Shown here: in pieces, positions 1 to 6,605 of the stretch
Numbering within the stretch: position 1 is the first letter of the stretch
Layout of the letters: every line of letters begins with the position of its first letter
Translations under genes and position numbers: made by a program
Assembly: GCA_937960725.1 (NCBI GenBank)
Contig: CALGOY010000291.1
Coordinates: forward strand, 1 to 11,650
Direction of reading: 5' to 3'
Origin: an uncultured Bacillota bacterium
GTDB lineage: Bacteria > Bacillota > Clostridia > Caldicoprobacterales > UBA3941
Length of the DNA: 11,650 nt
Notes under the pieces: generated by a model
The model's database searches: none
What the model was told of the DNA's origin: nothing
The model's input: only the letters and a program-made list of their open reading frames with translations

Positions 1-831
1 AAATCTGGTGGAAGCAATTATGATGTAATATTTCCTTCCGATTATATGATAGAGCGACTGATAAAAGAGGATATGTTGCATAAAATTAATTTTGACAATG
101 TTCCCAATTATAAATATATTGAGGATAGGTTTAAAAATTTGCCCTACGACCCCAATAATGAATACTCCGTACCTTATATGTGGGGAACCCTAGGTATAGT
201 ATACAACGTAAATATGGTAGATGAACCCGTAGACAGCTGGTCTATACTATGGGATGAAAAATATAAAAATCAAATTCTTATGATGGATAGCCAGAGGGAC
301 TCTATAGGGGTTGCCCTGAAAATGCTGGGATATTCTTTAAACAGCACAAACCCAGACGAGTTAGAAGAAGCTAAAAATGCTCTAATAGAACAAAAACCCC
401 TTGTTCTATCCTATGTAGGAGATGATGTCAAAGATAAGATGGTAGCAGAAGAAGCTGCTTTAGCTGTGGTATTTTCCGGTGAGGCTGTCGCTATAAAATA
501 TGAAAATCCCAATCATGAATTTGTAGTCCCTAAAGAAGGTGGCAATCTATGGTTTGATGCCATGGTTATTCCTAAAACAAGTAAAAATAAAGAAGCAGCT
601 GAACTGTTTATAAACTTTATGTGCGACCCTGAAATCGCATTCTTAAATGCCGATTATCTAAAATACTCTAGTCCCCACAGCGAAGTTAAAAAGATGATCG
701 ATGAGGAGCTAGCAAACGACGAAACCGCTTATCCTCCAGATGAAATCCTAGAAAATTGTGAAGTATTTAAAGATCTTGGTGAAAATCTAAAACTCTATGA
801 TCGGGTATGGACTGAAGTTAAAGCAAAATAG
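1..831 (+). CDS. potD: Spermidine/putrescine ABC transporter substrate-binding protein, PotD-like (5' end outside window)
   Basis: The frame is open from base 1 and ends at TAG 829-831, giving 276 residues. About 70-80 N-terminal residues, including the expected signal peptide or lipobox, lie outside the window. The internal ATG at 46 is not the start. PotD-type landmarks are YDVIFPSDYM near residue 8, the PYMWGTLGIVYN segment, and a LWFDAMVIPKTSKN segment near residue 183. In PotD the Ser/Tyr of the first and the Trp/Asp of the last contact the polyamine. The 'FSGEA' segment appears to carry Phe where E. coli PotD has a binding Trp, so the exact ligand is uncertain. The family delivers extracellular polyamine to PotBC/PotA; those genes are presumably upstream. 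A strong terminator follows at once, so this is probably the last gene of its operon. Confidence 0.88.
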   Translation, partial: KSGGSNYDVIFPSDYMIERLIKEDMLHKINFDNVPNYKYIEDRFKNLPYDPNNEYSVPYMWGTLGIVYNVNMVDEPVDSWSILWDEKYKNQILMMDSQRDSIGVALKMLGYSLNSTNPDELEEAKNALIEQKPLVLSYVGDDVKDKMVAEEAALAVVFSGEAVAIKYENPNHEFVVPKEGGNLWFDAMVIPKTSKNKEAAELFINFMCDPEIAFLNADYLKYSSPHSEVKKMIDEELANDETAYPPDEILENCEVFKDLGENLKLYDRVWTEVKAK

Positions 832-846
832 CCTATTTTATCCATT

Positions 847-884
847 AAGGCAGGAAGAGAAGTTTTATCCTTCCTGCCTTTTAT
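847..884 (+). terminator. Rho-independent terminator of the potD operon
   Basis: A perfect 11-bp inverted repeat, AAGGCAGGAAG (847-857) with CTTCCTGCCTT (870-880), is separated by a 12-nt loop and followed by a T-rich stretch (TTTTATTT). It starts 15 nt after the potD stop codon. Confidence 0.9.
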
Positions 885-938
885 TTATATTTATAAATCA
901 AAACCAAATCAGTATTTTGCAAAAATTGAAGATAAAGC

Positions 939-966
939 TTGAAAAAAACAGTATATATAGTATAAT
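939..966 (+). promoter_or_regulatory. Candidate sigma-A promoter of serC-serA
   Basis: TTGAAA (939-944) and a perfect TATAAT (961-966) are separated by 16 nt in an AT-rich region. A second overlapping TATAAT lies at 968-973. Transcription would start near 973-980, giving a leader of roughly 140 nt before serC. It is the only convincing promoter between the potD terminator and serC. Confidence 0.6.
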
Positions 967-974
967 ATATAATA

Positions 975-1115
975 TTCTAATATTTATACATGATAGGGTT
1001 TTTATCTCCAAAGTATTTTCTTAATCTTTGCTAAAATGTATTCAATTAAATTACATATTGCAATTTAATCATTCAAAGGCTTGATTAAGCTTTCTCAAAA
1101 TTAGGAGGAATATTT
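975..1115 (+). other. serC leader region with a weak AT-rich inverted repeat
   Basis: About 140 nt lie between the predicted start site and serC. The one clear structure is an 8-bp inverted repeat, ATTAAATT (1045-1052) with AATTTAAT (1062-1069), around a 9-nt loop, with no following T-run. I see no T-box landmark (no TGGNACC-type antiterminator bulge) and no terminator hairpin. The ribosome binding site AGGAGG is at 1103-1108, 7 nt before the serC ATG. Nothing here supports a named riboswitch. Confidence 0.35.
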
Positions 1116-2198
1116 ATGGAAAGAGTTTATAATTTCTCACCTGGACCTTCAATGTTACCCCTTCCTGTGCTTCAAAAGGCACAGAAGGAAATGTTGAATT
1201 ACAAAAATACAGGTATGTCGGTGATGGAACTAAGCCATCGCTCTAAAATTTTCACTGAAATCATAGAAGAGGCAGAATATTTATTAAGAGATTTAATGAA
1301 CATTCCCCAAAATTATAAAGTTCTATTTCTGCAGGGCGGAGCTTCTACCCAGTTTGCCATGGTTCCATTAAACCTCATGGCTAAAAACAGAAAAGCCGAC
1401 TATGTAATTACCGGTTCCTTTGCTAAAAAAGCGGCTGCTGAAGCTGAACGCTATGGAACAGTTAATGTCGTTGCTTCATCTGCAGACAAAAATTTCAGCT
1501 ACATACCTGATGTTGATTCCCTTAAACCCAGTGCAGATGCCGACTATTTTCACATTACTACTAACAACACTATTTATGGAACTAGATACACAGAACTTCC
1601 AGATACGGGAGACGTACCACTAGTTGCGGATATGTCATCCAATATCCTATCTGAAACATATGATGTAACTAAGTTTGGGTTAATCTATGCGGGAGCTCAG
1701 AAGAATATAGGTCCTGCTGGGGTGACTGTTGTCATAATTAGGGAGGACTTGATAGGAAATGCCTTAGACATAACTCCCACCATGCTGAACTACAAGACCC
1801 ACTCTGATAATAATTCTCTATATAATACACCACCTACATATAGTATATATATAGCTAAATTGGTATTCGAATGGCTGAAGGAGCAAGGCGGCGTAGCAGC
1901 AATAGAAAAAGTCAATATTGAAAAAGCAAAAATATTATACGACTGCATAGATAATTCCGACTTGTATAAAGGAACTGCTGCACCTAAAGATCGCTCTATT
2001 ATGAACGTTACATTCACATTGCCCAACGACGAACTAACTAATAAATTTGTAAAAGAAGCGGAAAAAGCGGGTTTAACAACCCTAAAAGGTCACCGATCGG
2101 TAGGTGGTATTCGAGCCAGCATATACAATGCTATGCCTATAGAGGGAGTTAAAGCACTTGTAGAATTTATGAAAAAATTTGAACTAGAAAATAAATAA
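1116..2198 (+). CDS. serC: Phosphoserine aminotransferase
   Basis: This is a PLP-dependent, class V-fold aminotransferase. It converts 3-phosphohydroxypyruvate plus glutamate to O-phosphoserine and 2-oxoglutarate, the second step of serine synthesis in the cytosol. At 360 residues it has the normal family length. The N-terminal signature [10 protein letters not shown] is present, then [11 protein letters not shown], and the PLP-binding lysine is K196 in [12 protein letters not shown]. The C-terminal [17 protein letters not shown] segment holds the phosphate and substrate residues. The start is supported by AGGAGG at 1103-1108. The gene is intact and lies 21 nt upstream of serA in the usual serC-serA order, but serA is broken. 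SerC can also serve pyridoxal phosphate synthesis in organisms using the PdxB route; nothing here shows that. Confidence 0.95.
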   Translation: MERVYNFSPGPSMLPLPVLQKAQKEMLNYKNTGMSVMELSHRSKIFTEIIEEAEYLLRDLMNIPQNYKVLFLQGGASTQFAMVPLNLMAKNRKADYVITGSFAKKAAAEAERYGTVNVVASSADKNFSYIPDVDSLKPSADADYFHITTNNTIYGTRYTELPDTGDVPLVADMSSNILSETYDVTKFGLIYAGAQKNIGPAGVTVVIIREDLIGNALDITPTMLNYKTHSDNNSLYNTPPTYSIYIAKLVFEWLKEQGGVAAIEKVNIEKAKILYDCIDNSDLYKGTAAPKDRSIMNVTFTLPNDELTNKFVKEAEKAGLTTLKGHRSVGGIRASIYNAMPIEGVKALVEFMKKFELENK

Positions 2199-2219
2199 CT
2201 TAAAAAGAAGGGGTTAAAT

Positions 2220-3360
2220 ATGTATAAGATACAAACATTAAACAACATATCCGAAGCTGGATTAAGCCTTTTTCCAAAAGACCTATATCATGTTTCTACC
2301 GATGTAGACAATCCCGACGCCATCTTGGTTAGAAGTGCAAATATGCATGACATGGAACTGCCTTCCTCCCTGCTAGCTATAGCTAGAGCAGGAGCTGGGG
2401 TAAATAATATTCCCATAGATAAGTGTACAGAAAAAGGAATAGTAGTTTTCAACACTCCAGGAGCCAATGCCAACGCTGTAAAAGAGCTTGTATTAGCTGG
2501 TCTTCTGCTATCATCAAGAAAAATAGTCGAATCTATACAATGGGTTCAGTCCTTAAAAGGTGAAACAAATATAGCTGAAAAAGTTGAAAAAAATAAATCT
2601 AGATTTGCGGGGCCAGAGCTTAAGGGCAAAAAAATAGGAGTAATTGGACTCGGCTCCATTGGTGTCCTAGTAGCCAACGCCTGACAAGCTATTGGAATGG
2701 AGGTCACAGGCTACGATCCCTTTATCTCCATTCAAAATGCATGGGGCCTATCCAGACATGTTCGCAGAGCAACTGATATAGATGTGCTATTGGCTGAATC
2801 AGATTATATTACGGTTCATATACCGCTGGTAGATGAAACAAGGAACATATTTAATAAAGAAACTTTTTCAAAGATGAAAAAAGGAGTACGGCTCATGAAC
2901 TTCTCCCGGTCTACTAGAGGCGATAAGAAAAGGAATCGTAAGCAGATATGTTACAGATTTTCCCAATGAAGAGCTACTAGGCGTGGAGGAAGTAATCCCA
3001 ATTCCCCATCTGGGTGCTTCCACCCCTGAATCGGAAGAAAATTGTGCTGTTATGGCAGTGGAGCAAATTAGGGAATATATAGAAAATGGAAATATTAAAA
3101 ATTCGGTCAACTATCCCCACTGTGAGCTTCCACGCTCCCCTGGGACACAAAGAATTACAATTGCCCATAAAAACATTCCCAACATGGTTGGCCAAATTAC
3201 TTCTGCCTTAGCTGCTAGGGATATCAACATTTCCAACATGATTAATAAGAGTAAAGGCAGCTATGCCTATACTATAATTGACATCGATGGAGAAATTTGC
3301 AATCCAACTCTAGAGAAATTAACTCAAATCTCCGGAGTTGTACGTGTCAGAACTATTTAA
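2220..3360 (+). pseudogene. serA: D-3-phosphoglycerate dehydrogenase, broken by an in-frame stop and a frameshifting deletion
   Basis: SerA oxidises 3-phosphoglycerate to 3-phosphohydroxypyruvate with NAD, the entry step of serine synthesis. The homology runs continuously from ATG 2220 to TAA 3358-3360 but is split. Segment 1 (2220-2684) covers the N-terminal domain and the NAD motif GVIGLGSIG, then hits TGA at 2682-2684. The same frame resumes with QAIGMEVTGYDPF. At about 2909-2911 the frame changes: ...MNFSR reads into junk ending at 2969, while the +1 frame continues LLEAIRKGIVSRYVTDFPNEELLGVEEV. The usual GxLV...D codons between NFSR and LLEAI are missing. Restoring 23 nt gives 387 residues, the common short clostridial SerA length. 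The catalytic Arg (2907-2909) and His (3007-3009, IPHLGAST) and the C-terminal ACT domain remain. Ribosome binding site AAGGGG lies just upstream. Sequencing error cannot be excluded. Confidence 0.9.
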
Positions 3361-3367
3361 ATTTAAA

Positions 3368-3413
3368 GCCGGTGAATATTTAAAGCTATAGCCTGTATTC
3401 ACCGGCCTTTTTT
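3368..3413. terminator. Terminator between convergent serA and bioY, probably bidirectional
   Basis: A perfect 11-bp inverted repeat, GCCGGTGAATA (3368-3378) with TATTCACCGGC (3396-3406), is followed on the plus strand by CTTTTTT (3407-3413). On the minus strand the stem is followed by a weaker TTTAAAT. It serves serC-serA well; for bioY, whose stop codon overlaps the T-run, it is less strong. Confidence 0.85.
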
Positions 3414-3966
3414 ATCTTTCAAACCCTATAACCGGCACCAGCCGAACCGCTATCAAGGCAGCAATAGCCCCTGATAGCAAATCTCCACCTATAAATATCA
3501 AGCATCCATACATTAGTACCCAGCTTACTGTCTTAGGCTGCTGTAGATAAAGGTTGTATATCAAATAAAGATGAATTGCACCGAATAGATAGACTATAAT
3601 TAATCCACAGGCTATGGCTAAAAAAGCTTTTGTAAAAGTAAAATCCTTGGACATTTCTTTCAACTTTCCAATTGTATAAGCTGCAAAAATAAATCCTACA
3701 AGATATCCAAAAGTCGGCTGAAATATATATCCTGGACCTCCCCCTTTGGTAAAAATGGGTATGCCTATTAGGCCAATTGTCACATATAACAATTGAGATA
3801 GTGCCCCAAGGCGAGACCCTAGTAATATACCGCTAAGGGCGCAGAAAAAGAACTGCATTGTAAAGGGCACATAGGGAATGTCTATTCGTATAAATGCGCC
3901 TATAGCCGTCAGTGCGGCAAATAATGATACAAGTATTAAATCCCGAATTTTTATTTTCAACTTCAA
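3412..3966 (-). CDS. bioY: Biotin transporter BioY (ECF S component)
   Basis: BioY is the membrane substrate-capture subunit for biotin and usually works with the shared ECF module (EcfA, EcfA', EcfT), which is not in this window. The 184 residues form about six hydrophobic segments. Family features are the Arg/Lys-rich N terminus, the RIDIPYVPFTMQFFFCALSGILLG segment (shown by its start RIDIPYVPFTMQ), and the conserved GGPGYIFQPTFGYLVGF. The start has no ATG: TTG at 3966-3964 or TTG at 3960-3958. The minus-strand AGGGGG ends 3 nt before the first and 9 nt before the second, so the second (182 residues) may be the true start. No biotin synthesis genes are nearby. The promoter carries a BirA-like operator, which fits repression when biotin is plentiful. 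Confidence 0.93.
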   Translation of the reverse strand: MKLKIKIRDLILVSLFAALTAIGAFIRIDIPYVPFTMQFFFCALSGILLGSRLGALSQLLYVTIGLIGIPIFTKGGGPGYIFQPTFGYLVGFIFAAYTIGKLKEMSKDFTFTKAFLAIACGLIIVYLFGAIHLYLIYNLYLQQPKTVSWVLMYGCLIFIGGDLLSGAIAALIAVRLVPVIGFER

Positions 3967-3994
3967 CGACCCCCTATCGTTATTTTATATCTAT

Positions 3995-4023
3995 AGAATA
4001 CATTAACCTCTATATATTGTCAA
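3995..4023 (-). promoter_or_regulatory. Sigma-A promoter of bioY
   Basis: Read on the minus strand, a perfect TTGACA (4023-4018) is followed by exactly 17 nt and then TATTCT (4000-3995). Transcription would start near 3988, giving a short leader to bioY. The -35 hexamer lies inside the proximal half-site of the BirA-like operator. Confidence 0.75.
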
Positions 4024-4049
4024 CTTTTTATTATATAAAAGTTTACAAT
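4016..4049 (-). promoter_or_regulatory. BirA-type biotin operator controlling bioY
   Basis: ATTGTCAAC (4016-4024) and GTTTACAAT (4041-4049) form an inverted repeat, 8 of 9 positions complementary, separated by 16 nt. This matches the form described for BirA operators in Firmicutes (TGTNAAC, a 14-16-nt gap, GTTNACA). One half-site covers the bioY -35 hexamer, so binding of the biotinoyl-AMP-loaded BirA dimer should block RNA polymerase. The gene itself being a biotin transporter makes the assignment strong. BirA is not in the window. Confidence 0.8.
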
Positions 4050-4054
4050 TGCTA

Positions 4055-4091
4055 TATAATAAAAGCCACGCTAAATCATCATAGCATGGCT
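4055..4091 (-). terminator. Rho-independent terminator of the amino acid ABC operon
   Basis: On the minus strand AGCCATGCTA (4091-4082) pairs with TAGCGTGGCT (4073-4064) with one G-U pair across an 8-nt loop, followed by a run of TTTTATTAT. It begins 11 nt after the stop codon of the ATPase gene and lies just upstream of the bioY operator. Confidence 0.8.
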
Positions 4092-4101
4092 AATATGTTT
4101 G

Positions 4102-4860
4102 CTATAATACCTGATTTAAAAAAGCTTCAGTCCGCTTCATAGTGGGTGCAGTAAAAATTTCCGCAGGAGGTCCTTCCTCTACTATCTCTCCCTCATCCAT
4201 AAAGATAACCCTATCTGCCACCTCCCGAGCAAAACCCATCTCATGGGTTACCACTAGCATTGTCATCCGTTCCTCTGCTAAATCTTTCATAACTTTTAGT
4301 ACTTCACCAGTCAGCTCGGGATCTAAGGCAGAAGTGGGCTCATCAAACAACATAATGCTGGGCCTCATTGCCAGCGCCCTAGCAATAGCTACCCTTTGCT
4401 TCTGACCGCCCGACAACTGAGAAGGATAGTTGTCCCTTTTATCCAGCAGGCCTACTTTTTCTAATAGCTCCTCTGCTTCTTCTATTGCTTTCCGCTTATC
4501 CATTTTAGCTACCACTATTGGAGCCTCGATAATATTCTCCAATACAGTTTTATGGGGGAATAAATTAAAGTTTTGAAAAACCATCCCTGTCTTCCTGCAT
4601 ATCTTCCTTATTTCTCTGTCGGAAACATATCTACTTTTTCCGCTCTCATCCTCCGTGGCGATAGCCTGCCCTTCTATATATATAGAACCTCTGTCAATAG
4701 TTTCTAAATGGTTTATACACCTGAGCAAAGTACTCTTACCAGACCCAGAAGGACCAATAATGGCCACAACCTCTCCTTTATTTACCGTCATTGAAATTCC
4801 CTTTAATACTTTAAGACTGCCAAAGCTTTTATGGATATTTTTGACCTCTATCATCTTCAT
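4102..4860 (-). CDS. Polar amino acid ABC transporter ATPase (GlnQ/HisP type)
   Basis: This is the cytoplasmic ATPase that powers amino acid import with the adjacent permease and binding protein. At 252 residues it is full length. Visible motifs are Walker [10 protein letters not shown] (36-44), Q-loop Gln96 ([10 protein letters not shown]), the ABC signature LSGGQ (149-153), Walker [13 protein letters not shown] (169-180) and the switch His206 (VVTHEMGF). The sequence is typical of the PAAT family. The ATG at 4860 has AGGAGAA 7 nt upstream, and this site overlaps the permease stop codon (4875-4873), so the two are probably translationally coupled. It is the last gene of a three-gene operon. 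Confidence 0.94.
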   Translation of the reverse strand: MKMIEVKNIHKSFGSLKVLKGISMTVNKGEVVAIIGPSGSGKSTLLRCINHLETIDRGSIYIEGQAIATEDESGKSRYVSDREIRKICRKTGMVFQNFNLFPHKTVLENIIEAPIVVAKMDKRKAIEEAEELLEKVGLLDKRDNYPSQLSGGQKQRVAIARALAMRPSIMLFDEPTSALDPELTGEVLKVMKDLAEERMTMLVVTHEMGFAREVADRVIFMDEGEIVEEGPPAEIFTAPTMKRTEAFLNQVL

Positions 4861-4872
4861 ATATATATTCTC

Positions 4873-5580
4873 CTATTCATATATAGCGTATCTTTCTTCA
4901 AGATAGTCAAATAATTTAGTCAGCACAAAAGTCATAACTAAATAAAACACAGCAGCTACAATAAAAGGAGAAGTTACTGCATCTCTTGAAACTGCTATCT
5001 TTGCAGCCCTAAGTAGCTCTCCAACCCCTATTACATTGACTAAAGCTGTATCTTTAACCAGTGTAATCGCTTCATTGCTAACGGGAGACAAAACCCTTTT
5101 AGCCACCTGGGGCAGGATAATTCTCCTCATCGTTTGCCAATAGGTAAAGCCTAATACCTTAGCCCCTTCATATTGACCTCTATCAATAGATTGGATGCCT
5201 CCGCGGAATATTTCACCGAAATATGCCGCATAATTTAATACAAAAGCAATACAGGCTGCTGTCATGCTGTCTAATACTATACCGAAATTAGGAAGACCGT
5301 AATATACAAAAAATAATTGGAGCATTAGGGGAGTACCCCTAAGCAACCAAATGTATAGCCCAATGGCTTCCCGCAATATTTTAAACTTGGAAATCCTTCC
5401 TAAAGCCAATATCAGCCCCAGGGGAATGGAGAGAACAATTGTTATAATAAAAACCTGAAAGGTTACGATGGTACCTTCAGCCATTGGTACAATGATCCTT
5501 GAAATATATTGCAGCATAGGCTTCCATGCCTCTGGTACATATTCCCCTATTACATTAAGCCATCCCAACATATAAAGCAC
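4873..5580 (-). CDS. Polar amino acid ABC transporter permease (HisM/GlnP type)
   Basis: This is the membrane subunit of the amino acid importer, 235 residues. The N-terminal transmembrane segment of the PAAT permease family, GTIVTFQVFIITIVLSIPLG, starts at about residue 36. The RGTPLMLQLFFVYYGLP motif is at 81-97. The EAA loop that docks on the ATPase is visible at about 139-159 (GAKVLGFTYWQTMRRIILPQ). The best start is GTG 5580-5578, with GAGAGG 5 nt upstream; an ATG three codons later (5571) is too far from that site. The stop overlaps the ribosome binding site of the ATPase gene. Upstream it is separated from the binding-protein gene by 28 nt, so one operon is likely. Confidence 0.93.
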   Translation of the reverse strand: MLYMLGWLNVIGEYVPEAWKPMLQYISRIIVPMAEGTIVTFQVFIITIVLSIPLGLILALGRISKFKILREAIGLYIWLLRGTPLMLQLFFVYYGLPNFGIVLDSMTAACIAFVLNYAAYFGEIFRGGIQSIDRGQYEGAKVLGFTYWQTMRRIILPQVAKRVLSPVSNEAITLVKDTALVNVIGVGELLRAAKIAVSRDAVTSPFIVAAVFYLVMTFVLTKLFDYLEERYAIYE

Positions 5581-5608
5581 CTTTTCCTCTCTCGTATCGA
5601 AATATAAT

Positions 5609-6460
5609 TTATTTCACAATATCTTCTCCAAACCACTTCTTAGATATCTCGGCCATAGTACCGTCTTCCTTCATCTCTTTTAAAATTCTATTAAGTTCTT
5701 CTAATAGCTTCTTATCTTCTAATCTCAAGCCAACCCCATACTCTTCCTCGCCAAAATTCTCCTCAAGAACTTCGAATACACCTGGATTTTTGTTGATATA
5801 ATATTTACCCAATATTTCATCCACTATAACTGCATCGATTCTCCCGCTTTGTAGATCCAGCAGTGCTTCAAAGTTTTCAGGATACTGAACAACCTCTCCC
5901 ACGGAATTATAAATCTCTTCATCGGCCATCAAAGCGTTCAATGCACTGCTATCCTGTTGCAGCCCTACTCTTTTTCCTGCCAAATCAGCCTTTGTCTTTA
6001 TATCCGACCCGATGGGCACAACTACTATTTGCAGGTTATCCAAATATGGATCGGTAAATGCCATATTCTTTTTTCTCTCTTCGGTTATAGTAAGACCATT
6101 CCAAATCATATCGATCTTTCCGCTTTTTAATTCTAACTCTTTACTTTGCCAATCGATGGGTTTAAACTCCACCTCTACCCCCATTCTTTTAGCAACTTCC
6201 TTAGCAGCATCGATATCAAAACCTACGAGGTTTCCATCTTCGTCCCTAAATCCCATAGGAGCGAAGGTATCATCCAGACCTACTACAAACTTGCCAGCAG
6301 CCTTAATATCCTCCAATGAAGTATCTTCTGAAACATCTTCAGCCCCGGTCGTTTCAGCTGTATTATCAGCTTTGTCGGCGTTGTTAGCCTGTGAACAGCC
6401 AGTTAACACCAAAATAGTAGATAAAATAATTGTTAGAATTAAGATTGACAGTTTCTTCAT
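5609..6460 (-). CDS. Amino acid ABC transporter substrate-binding lipoprotein (SBP family 3)
   Basis: This is the extracellular, lipid-anchored receptor that captures the amino acid and hands it to the permease. The lipoprotein signal is clear: a basic start (MKK), a hydrophobic core and the lipobox LTGC with Cys22 as the lipidated residue, followed by an acidic/Asn/Thr-rich linker to about residue 50. The family 3 fold follows: FVVGLDDTFAPMGFRDEDG, GFDIDAAKEVAKRMG, WNGLTITEERKKNMAFTDPY, and a C-terminal KKWFGED. The length of 283 is normal. The ATG has GGAGG 8 nt upstream. It is the first gene of the operon. Specificity cannot be read safely; the neighbouring asparaginase makes Asn/Gln/Asp/Glu possible, but basic amino acids or cystine are also possible. 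Confidence 0.92.
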   Translation of the reverse strand: MKKLSILILTIILSTILVLTGCSQANNADKADNTAETTGAEDVSEDTSLEDIKAAGKFVVGLDDTFAPMGFRDEDGNLVGFDIDAAKEVAKRMGVEVEFKPIDWQSKELELKSGKIDMIWNGLTITEERKKNMAFTDPYLDNLQIVVVPIGSDIKTKADLAGKRVGLQQDSSALNALMADEEIYNSVGEVVQYPENFEALLDLQSGRIDAVIVDEILGKYYINKNPGVFEVLEENFGEEEYGVGLRLEDKKLLEELNRILKEMKEDGTMAEISKKWFGEDIVK

Positions 6461-6521
6461 CTCTTTTTCCTCCAGTTCTTCCTATTGTATAATTTTATAT
6501 AATGTATTATTTGCTCTATAT

Positions 6522-6550
6522 ATTATACTTTAGTATGTTAAAATAGTAAA
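6522..6550 (-). promoter_or_regulatory. Candidate sigma-A promoter of the amino acid ABC operon
   Basis: On the minus strand TTTACT (6550-6545), 17 nt, and a perfect TATAAT (6527-6522) are arranged like a sigma-A promoter about 60 nt upstream of the lipoprotein gene. The -35 and spacer overlap a repeat cluster described separately. Confidence 0.55.
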
Positions 6551-6583
6551 GTGTTAAAATAGATTTTTGTATAAAAATTATAC
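6525..6583. repeat. Palindrome and direct-repeat cluster at the ABC operon promoter
   Basis: Three elements lie together. (a) The imperfect-centre palindrome ATACTTTAGTAT (6525-6536) sits in the -10/spacer. (b) Two exact 11-bp direct repeats TGTTAAAATAG (6536-6546 and 6552-6562) have a 16-nt period and overlap the -35. (c) The palindrome GTATAA-AAA-TTATAC (6569-6583) lies upstream of the -35. This looks like an operator region, but I cannot name the regulator. The AT richness raises the chance of coincidental repeats. Confidence 0.45.
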
Positions 6584-6605
6584 TTTCTTTATATATCCCT
6601 TACTT

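Noticed and set aside
797..1024. 75-codon open frame after potD on the plus strand.
   Set aside because: It starts inside potD in another frame and runs through the terminator hairpin and the serC promoter; composition is that of AT-rich noncoding sequence.
2682..2684. TGA read as a sense codon through an altered genetic code.
   Set aside because: TGG is used for Trp throughout, and the MATE and MarR genes end at TGA in the expected places.
2679..2733. The TGA in serA as a selenocysteine codon; an inverted repeat GAATGGAG (2695-2702) / CTCCATTC (2726-2733) lies just downstream and could be taken for a SECIS.
   Set aside because: The loop is about 23 nt and lacks the compact apical form of bacterial SECIS elements, the site is not catalytic in SerA, and the same gene carries a frameshifting deletion farther on. 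A plain nonsense mutation (for example from TGC or TGG) is simpler.
3912..4142. 76-codon plus-strand open frame across the bioY start.
   Set aside because: It overlaps the bioY start, its promoter and the ABC operon terminator; no ribosome binding site and no recognisable protein.
6569..6583. GTATAA-AAA-TTATAC as a terminator for ansA.
   Set aside because: All-AT stem apart from one pair and no T-run following it on the minus strand; better treated as a possible protein-binding site.
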